Below, in pieces: positions 33,351 to 41,977 of a stretch of DNA of 64,000 bases. The notes under the pieces were generated by a model. It worked only from the letters and a program-made list of their open reading frames with translations, searched no databases and had not been told where the DNA came from. Source of the stretch: JBNKZU01 sp050301795 (GTDB lineage Bacteria > Pseudomonadota > Gammaproteobacteria > Thiohalomonadales > Thiohalomonadaceae); NCBI GenBank assembly GCA_050301795.1, contig JBNKZU010000014.1:124001-188000 (forward strand), read 5' to 3'. Both the position numbers and the translations under genes were made by a program. Position 1 is the stretch's first letter; every line of letters begins with the position of its first letter.

Positions 33351-33728
33351 TTAAAAGCATCCTCTGTCAAGCATCACAAGGGTACAATCCTCGACTATTT
33401 CGATCCCCTGTTCCATGAAATGCCTTTTCATCGTGACCGACTCTGTACCCGGGTTAAAGATGATCCGTCTCGGTGCCAGTGCGATGATGTCCGCTATCAT
33501 TGTCTCGCCAATACCCGGGGCAATATAGAGTGTCAGGGTATCAACCAGCTCTTCGATTTGTGATAACTGTGCAATCACCGGCAGATCCTCTATCTGATCG
33601 ATCACTGGATGGACTGGAATCACCCGGTGACCATGGCTGAGAAGGCTCTTTATTGCTTTAAATGAGTATCTTGAAGGCTTGTTACTTGCACCCAAAACCA
33701 CGACGGTTTGTCTCTCACTCGTTATCAT
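33351..33728 (-). CDS. CoA-binding (YccU-type) domain protein
   Basis: 125 residues forming a single Rossmann-like CoA-binding domain: VVVLGASNKPSRYSFKAIKSLL at the start, HRVIPVHPVIDQIEDLPV, and IIFNPGTESVTMKRHFMEQGIEIVEDCTLVML at the end. Such single-domain proteins are related to the nucleotide-binding domain of succinyl-CoA synthetase; no reaction is established. It stands alone, divergent from the following membrane protein gene. Confidence 0.88.
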   Translation of the reverse strand: MITSERQTVVVLGASNKPSRYSFKAIKSLLSHGHRVIPVHPVIDQIEDLPVIAQLSQIEELVDTLTLYIAPGIGETMIADIIALAPRRIIFNPGTESVTMKRHFMEQGIEIVEDCTLVMLDRGCF

Positions 33729-33834
33729 CCGATATCTCTCAATAAAAAATGTTCTGACTTAATATGCGATCATATCTGTACTATAGTTGACAGTATAGCT
33801 TGGTGTTTTTGCACGGACTTCAAAGAGGTTGGTT

Positions 33835-34221
33835 ATGGATCACTCAAAAGAGTCACTCTTTCATCTGTTGGTGATGTACTACTCACCGTGGGCATTGCCT
33901 CATAAGGTTGCCGCCACCAATGCAAATAAAATGGAGCGTCAACGAATCTATCATGAAAACATGATACATCTGCGACCCTACATGCGTGAATATATCCACC
34001 GTTCTGCACATCTTCTGGTGGTTTTCTATGTTCTGTTTCTGCTCTTCTCGCTATTCGTGCCCCTCTACATCTTTGCAGTATTAATGGGGATCGGAGCCAT
34101 GCTTGCCATTCTTCACACCGTTTTTCTGATCTTTATGCAACAGGAGGCAAATAACATCGCCACTGAAAAAGGGGAACGTAATTCGATGGTCGGGAAAAAG
34201 GGTAAAGACCGGAATGATTGA
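33835..34221 (+). CDS. Small two-helix membrane protein, function unknown
   Basis: 128 residues: a soluble N-terminal part rich in His and Tyr (DHSKESLFHLLVMYYSPWALPHK region), two adjacent membrane helices (about residues 61-83 and 86-106) joined by a very short turn, and a basic tail. AGAGG seven bases upstream supports the ATG at 33835 over a TTG two codons earlier. It precedes the radical SAM gene by 35 bases in the same direction. No family recognised. Confidence 0.65.
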   Translation: MDHSKESLFHLLVMYYSPWALPHKVAATNANKMERQRIYHENMIHLRPYMREYIHRSAHLLVVFYVLFLLFSLFVPLYIFAVLMGIGAMLAILHTVFLIFMQQEANNIATEKGERNSMVGKKGKDRND

Positions 34222-34256
34222 TATCACCTGAATGATCACTTCAGTACAATAACCTG

Positions 34257-35138
34257 ATGATTGCACAATATATCCAACCACTCTTTCGCCCTCCGAGCGA
34301 GGGCGAGAATTTGATTATTCAGGCAACAATAGGTTGCAGCTTTAATCAATGCAGTTTTTGTTCGATGTATCGAAGCAAGCGCTATTATGAGAGACCATTG
34401 GATGATCTTTTTAACGAGATCGATCAGCTCTCAGCTCAATGGCCTGAGACCAGACGAATCTTTCTTGCGGATGGTGATGCTCTGGCGATGAGCTTTGATC
34501 AATTATCCCAACTACTGATCAAGCTTAATAACGCCTTCCCCTCATTAAGTCGGGTGAGTTGTTACGCAACGCCTTCAAATCTGCTACGTAAGGGTGTTGA
34601 TGAGTTGAATCGACTGCGTGATCTGAAACTAAGCCTTCTCTATCTTGGCGTTGAATCCGGCTCAAGCACCATCTTGAAGAAGATCACAAAGGGTGCAACG
34701 CATCAAGGTATCGCTGAGGCGATCAATAAAGCGGAGGATGCTAATATTCGAGTCTCGGCGACTGTCATTCTGGGTTTAGGGGGACAAACCCATTGGCAAG
34801 AGCATATTGATGGCACGATTGAACTACTCAATAAAGCGCCTGTGACCTACCTTTCGACACTGCAACTCTACCTTGATGATACTCAATATGATGAGTTTAT
34901 GATCAAATTCGGTGAGCCGTTTCAGATGCAGGATGATCACGCAATACTTCTTGAACAGCAGCGTCTTATAGCCGGGCTTAACCCAAATAAACCGATTATC
35001 TTTCGCTCAAATCACGCCTCAAATGCACTGGCATTGGCGGGAAACCTGCCGAAACACAGGGAGCAGCTTTTGAGCATGATCGATGATGCGCTTAACGGAA
35101 ATCGCCGACTTCGGCCACTTTCGCATCGTGGTATGTGA
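34257..35138 (+). CDS. Radical SAM protein (Elp3/MiaB-like core)
   Basis: 293 residues with the [4Fe-4S]/SAM motif in IGCSFNQCSFCSMYRSKR: C27, C32 and C35, a Cx4Cx2C spacing instead of the classical Cx3Cx2C, as found in a group of radical SAM proteins with the GCxxNxCxFCxMY signature. The SAM-contacting stretch FLADGDALAM and SLLYLGVESGSSTILKKITKG (GxESGS) are Elp3-like. No extra iron-sulfur or B12 domain is visible. The substrate is unknown. It converges with the UPF0149 gene with a six-base gap. Confidence 0.85.
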   Translation: MIAQYIQPLFRPPSEGENLIIQATIGCSFNQCSFCSMYRSKRYYERPLDDLFNEIDQLSAQWPETRRIFLADGDALAMSFDQLSQLLIKLNNAFPSLSRVSCYATPSNLLRKGVDELNRLRDLKLSLLYLGVESGSSTILKKITKGATHQGIAEAINKAEDANIRVSATVILGLGGQTHWQEHIDGTIELLNKAPVTYLSTLQLYLDDTQYDEFMIKFGEPFQMQDDHAILLEQQRLIAGLNPNKPIIFRSNHASNALALAGNLPKHREQLLSMIDDALNGNRRLRPLSHRGM

Positions 35139-35144
35139 TTCCGC

Positions 35145-35765
35145 TTAGTGGAGCGTGTGTTGCGCTTCCTGCTCTTTAAAGTGTGCGTAAACTCCTGAAG
35201 CTCTAATCTCATCTAACTGTGCCATGATTTGCGGAAGTATCTTTTGTGCATCATCAACACGGTTTTCAAAATCATCCGCTTCGATCTCTTTACTCATATG
35301 CTCACGATTGGCAATGAGTGATATTACGCCAAATGCGAGCCGTATTTGCTCCAGAACACCACTATCTTCGATGCTAAACCAAAGGTTTTCACAGACCAGT
35401 ATTCCATCCATAAAACCTAGGCACCATTGCTCAACAACAGAATCACCATAAGGTATTGATGCTAACGACTGATAACCCGGAACCGGATATGCCTGCGTGC
35501 TGATGACATGCTTAATCTTCTCATCGATACGAATGAGTATCTTGCACAGCTCCACCTCTTGCGATTTGTCGTCAAAGCTTAATCCCGGAAGTGCTTTAAC
35601 GGCTTCCCACCACTTTTCAGGCGTTATAGTGGCAGGTGAAAGTGCTAATGCAGATAAATAGCCTTTAAGCTGATTAAAGCTGATTCGCTTCTGCTCATCG
35701 GATTCAACCGGAAAGAAGCGAAGCAGTAGCTCAAGATCGTCTCGCTTTAGAGTATATTCTGACAA
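35145..35765 (-). CDS. UPF0149 (YecA/YgfB) family protein
   Basis: 206 residues of the UPF0149 type: FNQLKGYLSALALSPATITPEKWWEAV at about 26-53 and the later WCLGFMDGILVCENLWF. The start is TTG at 35765, backed by AAGG seven bases upstream. There is no C-terminal SEC-C zinc-binding motif of the YecA kind. Function is not established. Confidence 0.82.
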   Translation of the reverse strand: MSEYTLKRDDLELLLRFFPVESDEQKRISFNQLKGYLSALALSPATITPEKWWEAVKALPGLSFDDKSQEVELCKILIRIDEKIKHVISTQAYPVPGYQSLASIPYGDSVVEQWCLGFMDGILVCENLWFSIEDSGVLEQIRLAFGVISLIANREHMSKEIEADDFENRVDDAQKILPQIMAQLDEIRASGVYAHFKEQEAQHTLH

Positions 35766-35793
35766 TGGATCACCTTTTATCTCTCATTATTTT

Positions 35794-36528
35794 TTATCGT
35801 ACTAACAACGCAATGCCGGATCCAATTAAAATCACGCCTATTGCTCTTTTAAACATAAGCTGGCTAATGTTGGTATGAATACGCCCACCAAGGATCATCG
35901 CGATCACCATTAACGGTAGACCGGCCAGCATTAGTATCAGGGTATCACGTGTATAAAACCCTGTGATTGTATAACCGACAATTCGGCTGGCACCGTCGAT
36001 TAAAAAGATGGTTGCAACTGACGCTCGAAACGGCGTTTTTCCAAGCCCGCGTAACTGTAGATAGATGACATAGAACGGCCCTCCCGTTCCAAACAACGTG
36101 CCAACCATTCCTCCACCGATACCTGCGATGATAGACCAGAGTTTGGAGGTATGACCTTTCGGCGAGTGCCCCGATAAAGAGTAGATCGCATAACCAAGAA
36201 TAAAAATGCCGAGAAACTTTGTGAGTACCGCCCCATCCGACTGCTTGAATAGATAGAGCGCAGTAACAACACCTATTACCGTAAACGGGAGTAACGGTAA
36301 GATCTCGCGCCACTTAATTTCACGCCGTTGGGTAAAGCCATGAGATAGCGAAGCGGTATAATCAAGCAATCCAATCATCGGCACCACAATCGTTAATGGC
36401 AGTATCAGCGCCAACAACGGTATTGCGATCAACCCCGAGCCAAACCCGGTAATCCCACGCACAAAATAGGCGATAAGTAGCACCGCGATTGCAAAACCTA
36501 ATTGGAGTAGTGTCAGCGATTCAAGCAT
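35794..36528 (-). CDS. TauE/SafE family sulfite/organosulfonate exporter-type membrane protein
   Basis: 244 residues, about eight membrane segments, with the family repeats FVRGITGFGSGLIAIPLLALILPL near the N terminus and GGGMVGTLFGTGGPFYVIYLQLRGL in the middle. Members export sulfite, sulfoacetate and related anions; the substrate here is not determinable. GAGG six bases before the ATG at 36528 supports that start over a GTG two codons upstream. It ends 28 bases before the UPF0149 start. Confidence 0.88.
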   Translation of the reverse strand: MLESLTLLQLGFAIAVLLIAYFVRGITGFGSGLIAIPLLALILPLTIVVPMIGLLDYTASLSHGFTQRREIKWREILPLLPFTVIGVVTALYLFKQSDGAVLTKFLGIFILGYAIYSLSGHSPKGHTSKLWSIIAGIGGGMVGTLFGTGGPFYVIYLQLRGLGKTPFRASVATIFLIDGASRIVGYTITGFYTRDTLILMLAGLPLMVIAMILGGRIHTNISQLMFKRAIGVILIGSGIALLVR

Positions 36529-36673
36529 TATCACCTCTGATCGTTAAGGCGCGTGATTGTACATGATCTAATCCCACTATTTCCTATTCATTGAGTGCGA
36601 CTCGATTCAGTTTTGTTAATTTGATATCTATCCGTTAACATGCGTCGCTGATATCTAACATCAAGACTCGTCC

Positions 36674-37873
36674 ATGCGTAAATTTGAATTACTCGGCCAG
36701 CTCAGTGGTCTTCATCAGATGATGCAACATCTGCTGCAATCAATCCCTGAAAATGCGTGTTATCAAAGTTTTAATGCCAATCTCCCCTCTCTTGCATGGC
36801 TGTTTGGTCGCGCAGTCTATCTTGAAAGCTACTGGATCCGGGAAGTTGTGATGCAGGATAACGATATCACCGCTAGGGTTTCACACCTTTTTAGTGCTGA
36901 TGTCCAACCAAAAACCTTGGCTGAAAACGCCCTTCCACCAAGAGAGCATCTACTAAATTGGGCAACCGAACTGCAAAGCCATCATTTGATGTTACTCGCT
37001 AACCCTAATCAGCTTCCTGATCATCCACTGTTACAAGACGACAAACTCCTTATCACTGTACTGCAACACCAGTCACAACTATGTGAAATGATGATTATGC
37101 AGCTTAGTGAGCGACGCCTAACCCTCTCTGAACCGCACATTGTTTTAAATCCATTACAGAGTCTGGAGCCATCCATTGACCATGTTGATATCCATCAAGG
37201 GCATTATCGAATTGGCTCGCGTGATGATCCTGCTGCACTGGATAACGAGCTACCGCCAAATAGTGTCGAGTTAAGTGGGTTTCGGATCGATAACGCTCCT
37301 GTAACAAACGGAGCTTTTCTAAACTTTATCAATGAAGGTGGATATCGTGAACGCATGTATTGGAGCGATATCGGTTGGGAGTGGTTACAACAGATCGAAC
37401 CTCATCCAAACCATTGGCGCCAAGACGGTGCAGGGCACTGGTATGCCATCGGATTAAATGGGCCGTTTGATCTTATCGCCGAGGATTCTCTTTATGGGAT
37501 CAGCTACCACGAGGCTCTTGCCTATGCCAACTGGGTGTCGAGTCTGGGAGGAACTCTTGAGGGTGCGGTCATTCAGCATGAATACCAATGGGAGGTTGCG
37601 GTCAGATCAAAGGTTATCGAGGCAACCAAGCGCGTACATGAATGGTGCGCCAATCGATTCCACCCTTACAGTGGTTATCAGCAACCCGAATTGATTGAAG
37701 CGCGGTCAAAAGGCATGGATGGCGATGAGTATTCGATTCGAGGAAACTCGATCCACAGCCAACCGATCCAGCAACGCAGTAGCTATCGTGAACACGCTCG
37801 GCCAGAGCATCGACATCATCTGTGTGGGGTGCGGTTGGTATTTCCCCCGTCAAAGATGGCATGGCATAAATAG
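36674..37873 (+). CDS. EgtB-like protein (DinB-like plus SUMF1 domain) lacking iron ligands
   Basis: 399 residues with an N-terminal DinB-like four-helix part (about 1-145) and a C-terminal formylglycine-generating-enzyme/SUMF1 domain (about 170-395; NELPPNSVELSGFRIDNAPV, RVHEWCANRFHPYSGYQ, SIRGNSIHSQP, HHLCGVRLVF). This is the layout of EgtB sulfoxide synthases, which bind iron with three histidines. Here the usual WHLGH is WLFGR (residues 42-46) and the HExxH-type helix reads HQSQL (132-136), so only H132 remains. It is therefore probably not a normal ergothioneine/ovothiol synthase. It converges with the histidine kinase (nine-base gap). Another role, such as binding or regulation, is possible. 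Confidence 0.8.
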   Translation: MRKFELLGQLSGLHQMMQHLLQSIPENACYQSFNANLPSLAWLFGRAVYLESYWIREVVMQDNDITARVSHLFSADVQPKTLAENALPPREHLLNWATELQSHHLMLLANPNQLPDHPLLQDDKLLITVLQHQSQLCEMMIMQLSERRLTLSEPHIVLNPLQSLEPSIDHVDIHQGHYRIGSRDDPAALDNELPPNSVELSGFRIDNAPVTNGAFLNFINEGGYRERMYWSDIGWEWLQQIEPHPNHWRQDGAGHWYAIGLNGPFDLIAEDSLYGISYHEALAYANWVSSLGGTLEGAVIQHEYQWEVAVRSKVIEATKRVHEWCANRFHPYSGYQQPELIEARSKGMDGDEYSIRGNSIHSQPIQQRSSYREHARPEHRHHLCGVRLVFPPSKMAWHK

Positions 37874-37882
37874 GGTATTAGC

Positions 37883-39703
37883 TCAATTTAGAATCGAAAC
37901 GAGCAGTTGGAAGATTCGCTCAGATTTTGCAGGTTTATGGATCAAATGGGCTCCAGTCTTTTTGGCATCACGTATTCTATCTGGAGCGGTGTCGCCAGTA
38001 ATGATGATTGAGGGAAGATCTTGCCCAAACCGTTCCCTAATAGCATTAATCACATCTGTACCGGTCTGATTTCTTGGTAACCGATAATCGGTAATCAACA
38101 CTTCGGGAACCCAACCCCGATTCTCTAGCTTCAACAGAGCATCTTCAAGATTTAAAGCAATCAAACTATCACAGCCCCAATTGTTAAATAACTCGTCCAT
38201 TGCGATTCTGATAACCTCATCATCATCGATAAAAAGAATACGTCTTCCTTCGATAGAGTGATCCTGTTTTTGCTCAAGCTTTTCTTCTTCATTGATATAG
38301 CTTTCACTATGGATAGGGATTTCGATCGAGAAGATAGAACCTCTACCCTCAACTGATTGCACCTCTATTGAGGTTCCCATAACTCGTGCCATTCCACTAG
38401 CAATCGCCAAGCCTAAGCCAAGTCCTTTAGTTCGATCACGTTCAGGATTATTCAGTTGGTGATACTCTTTAAAGATACTCGCTATCTGATCTTCGGGAAT
38501 ACCGATACCCGAATCAACAATCTGAATGGCAACGAAATCTCCTCTTCTACGACACCCTAAAATAATGGTTCCCTTGTCGGTATAACGAATCGCATTTGAG
38601 ATCAGGTTTCTTAGCACCCGTTCCAACAGAACCATATCAGTATTAACAACAATGGATGTTTTCATGACATCCATAATCAGATTCTTCTCCGCAGCCAAGG
38701 GGGAGAACTCCTGTTTTAATCTTACAAAGAGCTGGTTTAGCGGAAAAACCATATTCTCTGCATGGAGCACTTGAGCATCCAGCTTTGATAGGTCAAGCAA
38801 CTTATTAAACAGATCTTCAAGAGAAGAGGAGACCGTATTGATATTATTCAGAATGGGCGTGATGCTCTGATCAGTTATCTTTTTATTAAGAATATCGACA
38901 AAAAGTCGAAGTGAATACAACGGTTGTCTGAGGTCATGACTTGCTGAGGCAAGAAATTTTGATTTAGCAATATTTGCACGTTCAGCCTCTTCCCTTGCCT
39001 CATCTGCGATCCGTCGCTCTTCATCAATTTCAATATTTAACTCCTGCACTTTTAGCTTTGCCACAATGGCTCGTTTAAAGTGGCGATGCGCTACTACCGC
39101 ATCAAGCAACAACGCTAAAATAAAGAAAATACAAAAAAGCGCCAGAATAATGTTATTTTCACCGCCCTCTATAAGTAATCTGATCGCGAGAGGAAAAACC
39201 GTAAAAACCGAAAAGATAACGTAGGCGGGAAAATAGGCTGAATGAGTATTAAACGAAGCCGCGACAGAGCCAGCTAACGCCAATGATAGTAGCATACTCA
39301 CTTGAGGGTATTCCCAAGAAAAAAAACTTACGCCTGCATAGCCCCAGACAACTCCCTCTAAACCGATGCAAAGCAGAATGATGTTTCCCCAGTAACCAAT
39401 CTCATCATCGGGAATAACCTTCTTTCTGTACTTTAGATAAAAGCTGTAATGTAGTGAATAGACCATGATTACAGCGATAAACCACCAGACCAGCGTGGTT
39501 AACGGAATAATATTTCTGAATAGAAAAAAGATGATGGAAAAAACTGCAACAGAGACAAAGATAGTTCCAGGAATAGCGTCATAGACATAACGAATCTGTC
39601 CTGCAAACACACTTTGACGATACCTGGTTGGTACCTCATTATCACTCATCAACCGATGAAATAACCCTAAAGCGCTTGATGACTGTTGAGGCGATTCGTG
39701 CAT
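37883..39703 (-). CDS. Hybrid sensor histidine kinase / response regulator
   Basis: 606 residues. Residues about 45-205 form six or so membrane helices without a periplasmic domain. A short coiled coil (about 212-250) leads to the HisKA domain with H256 in SASHDLRQPLYSL, an ATPase domain with N370 in NLISNAIRYTD, DSGIGIP and GLGLGLAIA, and a C-terminal receiver domain with the phospho-acceptor D539 (VLITDYRLP) and the lysine in HLIHKPAKS. No output regulator is next to it, so the partner is unknown. The membrane-embedded sensor suggests a membrane-associated or redox stimulus (inference). Confidence 0.92.
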   Translation of the reverse strand: MHESPQQSSSALGLFHRLMSDNEVPTRYRQSVFAGQIRYVYDAIPGTIFVSVAVFSIIFFLFRNIIPLTTLVWWFIAVIMVYSLHYSFYLKYRKKVIPDDEIGYWGNIILLCIGLEGVVWGYAGVSFFSWEYPQVSMLLSLALAGSVAASFNTHSAYFPAYVIFSVFTVFPLAIRLLIEGGENNIILALFCIFFILALLLDAVVAHRHFKRAIVAKLKVQELNIEIDEERRIADEAREEAERANIAKSKFLASASHDLRQPLYSLRLFVDILNKKITDQSITPILNNINTVSSSLEDLFNKLLDLSKLDAQVLHAENMVFPLNQLFVRLKQEFSPLAAEKNLIMDVMKTSIVVNTDMVLLERVLRNLISNAIRYTDKGTIILGCRRRGDFVAIQIVDSGIGIPEDQIASIFKEYHQLNNPERDRTKGLGLGLAIASGMARVMGTSIEVQSVEGRGSIFSIEIPIHSESYINEEEKLEQKQDHSIEGRRILFIDDDEVIRIAMDELFNNWGCDSLIALNLEDALLKLENRGWVPEVLITDYRLPRNQTGTDVINAIRERFGQDLPSIIITGDTAPDRIRDAKKTGAHLIHKPAKSERIFQLLVSILN

Positions 39704-39915
39704 AACCTAACCTGTCCTAAACATTTAATGATCTAAGCCCAAAGCCCCTATCAGATGACCCACTATTGAAAACGTATCACAAAGATGCGATTAAACATCT
39801 ATGTGGAATCGATTATAGAGATTCCGTAGGTTATTCGATGACTCGGGCTAAAACCTATGATTTAGTCACAGAACAAAAGATGGTCATAACGACGCCAATA
39901 AACCACCAACAGATC

Positions 39916-40860
39916 TTAATTACCTTCAACAACAGGTAGATTCACCGCATTAAAAAATTCTGGATCCATCATCTCAATAAACTTTCGTGCTTGAGGCGAC
40001 AGGAATTTACCACTCCTTAAAACAATGCCATAGCTGCGCTGTGGAAAGTAGTGACCAAGTGACATACGGGCAATCGGGTCATCTTCACTTAAACATACAT
40101 CGGTGACAATCGAGATACCCAGGCCAAGCTCAACATATTTTTTTATGACCTCCCATCCACCAGCTTCCAATGCGACCTGATAGGTCACATTAAATTGACG
40201 GAAGACCAGATCCACCATTCGCCATGTACTCAAATGTCTCGGTGGTAGTATCAATCCATAAGGACTAATCTCTTCAAGCCGGATATTCTCTTTACCTGCT
40301 AAAGGGTGATCCAAAGGTGTGATCAATGCAGGGTCATAATTCATGCTCGGGTGATAGACAATATCTTCAGGTATTTCGAGCATTGAACCCACCGCAAAAT
40401 CGGCCTGATCCGCTCTTAACATCGCCATACCATCACGTCCTGTGACATTGTGAAGCTTGATCTGTATGCGGGGGTACTTCTCTGCAAACTGTTTTATTGC
40501 ATCGGGCAAGATATAAAGGATCGTAGACTCGCCAGCAGCAATATTAAGCTCACCACTATCAAGTGTGCCGAACTGAGCCGAGAAACTCTCGGGCAGCTTA
40601 TCGATCCCCTCAACCAGTGGATCCGAAAGCTGATACAAAACCTCACCCTCAGGTGTCAGTTTGATTTGTGGACCCCGACGCTCGAATAGCGTGATCCCCA
40701 TATCCCGCTCTAGCGCCTGAATCTGTAGTGTCACAGAGGGTTGGCTTAAGAACAGCTCCTCAGCAGCAAGAGAAATGCTTCCGGTTCGTGCCGCAAAACA
40801 GAAAGCTCGAAGTTGCTTTAACCGATTTTGCTTATAATATAGTGGTGATATCTTTGACAT
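39916..40860 (-). CDS. LysR family regulator, CysB-like
   Basis: 314 residues with a helix-turn-helix at about 13-70 (LKQLRAFCFAARTGSISLAAEELFLSQPSVTLQIQALE region) and a substrate-binding domain from about 95. It has a CysB-like effector domain (for example LEAGGWEVIKKYVELGLGISIVTDVCL). It is divergent from rnfB across a 202-base AT-rich gap, so it is the obvious candidate regulator of the rnf-PFOR genes; LysR regulators commonly control the neighbouring divergent operon. The 212-base gap behind it (39704-39915) holds only a weak hairpin, GGAATC-N9-GATTCC at 39805-39825, which may end its transcript. Confidence 0.88.
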   Translation of the reverse strand: MSKISPLYYKQNRLKQLRAFCFAARTGSISLAAEELFLSQPSVTLQIQALERDMGITLFERRGPQIKLTPEGEVLYQLSDPLVEGIDKLPESFSAQFGTLDSGELNIAAGESTILYILPDAIKQFAEKYPRIQIKLHNVTGRDGMAMLRADQADFAVGSMLEIPEDIVYHPSMNYDPALITPLDHPLAGKENIRLEEISPYGLILPPRHLSTWRMVDLVFRQFNVTYQVALEAGGWEVIKKYVELGLGISIVTDVCLSEDDPIARMSLGHYFPQRSYGIVLRSGKFLSPQARKFIEMMDPEFFNAVNLPVVEGN

Positions 40861-41062
40861 TTCCCCTTCCCGGACAGTAGTTATTTATAATTAGTATATA
40901 AAATTATAAAACAAATGCTAACTATTTATTTTATAAAATCTAATAAAGATAATTGAAATAATTTACTTTTCAAATATTTAAACAAGCAATAGACTTGTTT
41001 CTAATCATTAAATTTATTCTGTACTAAAATGGCATGAGTATACCTTTCAGGAGAGTAGAGAC
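40861..41062. promoter_or_regulatory. AT-rich divergent LysR / rnfB control region with inverted repeat
   Basis: The region is far richer in A and T than its surroundings. A perfect inverted repeat AAACAAG-CAATAGA-CTTGTTT spans 40980-41000, well placed (63 bases before rnfB) for a LysR-type site. Downstream are possible -10 elements (TATTCT at 41015, TACTAA at 41022). AGGAGAG at 41049-41055 is the ribosome site for the rnfB TTG start. Confidence 0.45.
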
Positions 41063-41938
41063 TTGGGCGAGATAGAAACTGTCGCAATTGCTACATTATT
41101 CATGGGTGGACTGGGGCTTGTGCTCGCGGTAACCCTAGCTGTAGCCAATCGTCGTCTCTATGTCTATGAGGATCCTCGTATTGATGAGGTTGATGAAATG
41201 TTGCCTCATGCCAATTGCGGTGCCTGTGGTGTTCCTGGTTGCCGCCCATTCTCAGAGAAACTTGTCTCCGGGGAGGTCACACCCGGCCAATGTACTGTAA
41301 ACAGTGCAGAAATGAACCAAGCCATTGCCGATTATCTGGGTGTAGATATCGGTAATGTCGAAAAACAGATCGCCCGTCTTGCCTGTGCTGGTGGCTCCCA
41401 CGTCGCCTATATCCGCGCCGGCTACGAAGGGCTTAAATCTTGCCGCGCCGCAGCACTTGTCTCTGGCGGTGGTAAAAGTTGCTCCTGGGGCTGCATCGGT
41501 TTAGGTGACTGTGCAACAGTGTGCGACTTCGACGCAATCGTCCTGGATCGGTTTGGTCTCCCCCAGGTTGATGAAGATAAATGCACCGCATGTGGTGACT
41601 GTGTCGATGTCTGCCCTAAGGATCTTTTTTCACTTCATCCGGTCAATCATCAATTATGGATAGCATGTAAAAGTCAGGACAACGCTGATGAATCGGAATC
41701 TGACTGTGAAGTGAGCTGTACCGCTTGTGGTCGTTGTGCTGCCGATGCGCCTGAAGGCCTTATTACCATGCAGAACAATCTGGCGGTCATTGATTATGAC
41801 AAGAACGGTCTTTCCTCACGTCTATCGATTGAGCGATGCCCAACCGGTGCCATTGTCTGGCTCGAAAATGAGAACGTAAAAAAAGGGATTGAGGCTAAAA
41901 AGATCTATCGCAAAGAACCACTTCCGCGAATTCAGTAA
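41063..41938 (+). CDS. rnfB: Rnf complex subunit RnfB, long multi-cluster type
   Basis: Ferredoxin-interacting iron-sulfur subunit of the Rnf NADH:ferredoxin oxidoreductase. A membrane anchor (about residues 6-28) is followed by the NCGACGVPGC...C cluster motif (C52, C55, C60, C77), then C140/C144/C150/C154, a ferredoxin motif KCTACGDCVDVC (C174-C184) and further cysteines C202, C215, C219, C222, C225 and C259. At 291 residues it is much longer than the ~190-residue enterobacterial RsxB and resembles the iron-sulfur-rich form of acetogens and Bacteroidetes/Chlorobi (family knowledge, not checked here). It starts at TTG (41063) behind a good AGGAG. First gene of the operon, 39 bases before the PFOR gene. 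Confidence 0.93.
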   Translation: MGEIETVAIATLFMGGLGLVLAVTLAVANRRLYVYEDPRIDEVDEMLPHANCGACGVPGCRPFSEKLVSGEVTPGQCTVNSAEMNQAIADYLGVDIGNVEKQIARLACAGGSHVAYIRAGYEGLKSCRAAALVSGGGKSCSWGCIGLGDCATVCDFDAIVLDRFGLPQVDEDKCTACGDCVDVCPKDLFSLHPVNHQLWIACKSQDNADESESDCEVSCTACGRCAADAPEGLITMQNNLAVIDYDKNGLSSRLSIERCPTGAIVWLENENVKKGIEAKKIYRKEPLPRIQ

Positions 41939-41977
41939 CTAATTTCAGTAAGAAATTTCAGCAGAGAGAGAACGGCT

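Noticed and set aside
39841..39900. Third copy of the gat repeat (AACAAAAGATG at about 39871)
   Set aside because: Only about 11 bases match and the flanks differ from both gat copies; chance similarity is likely.
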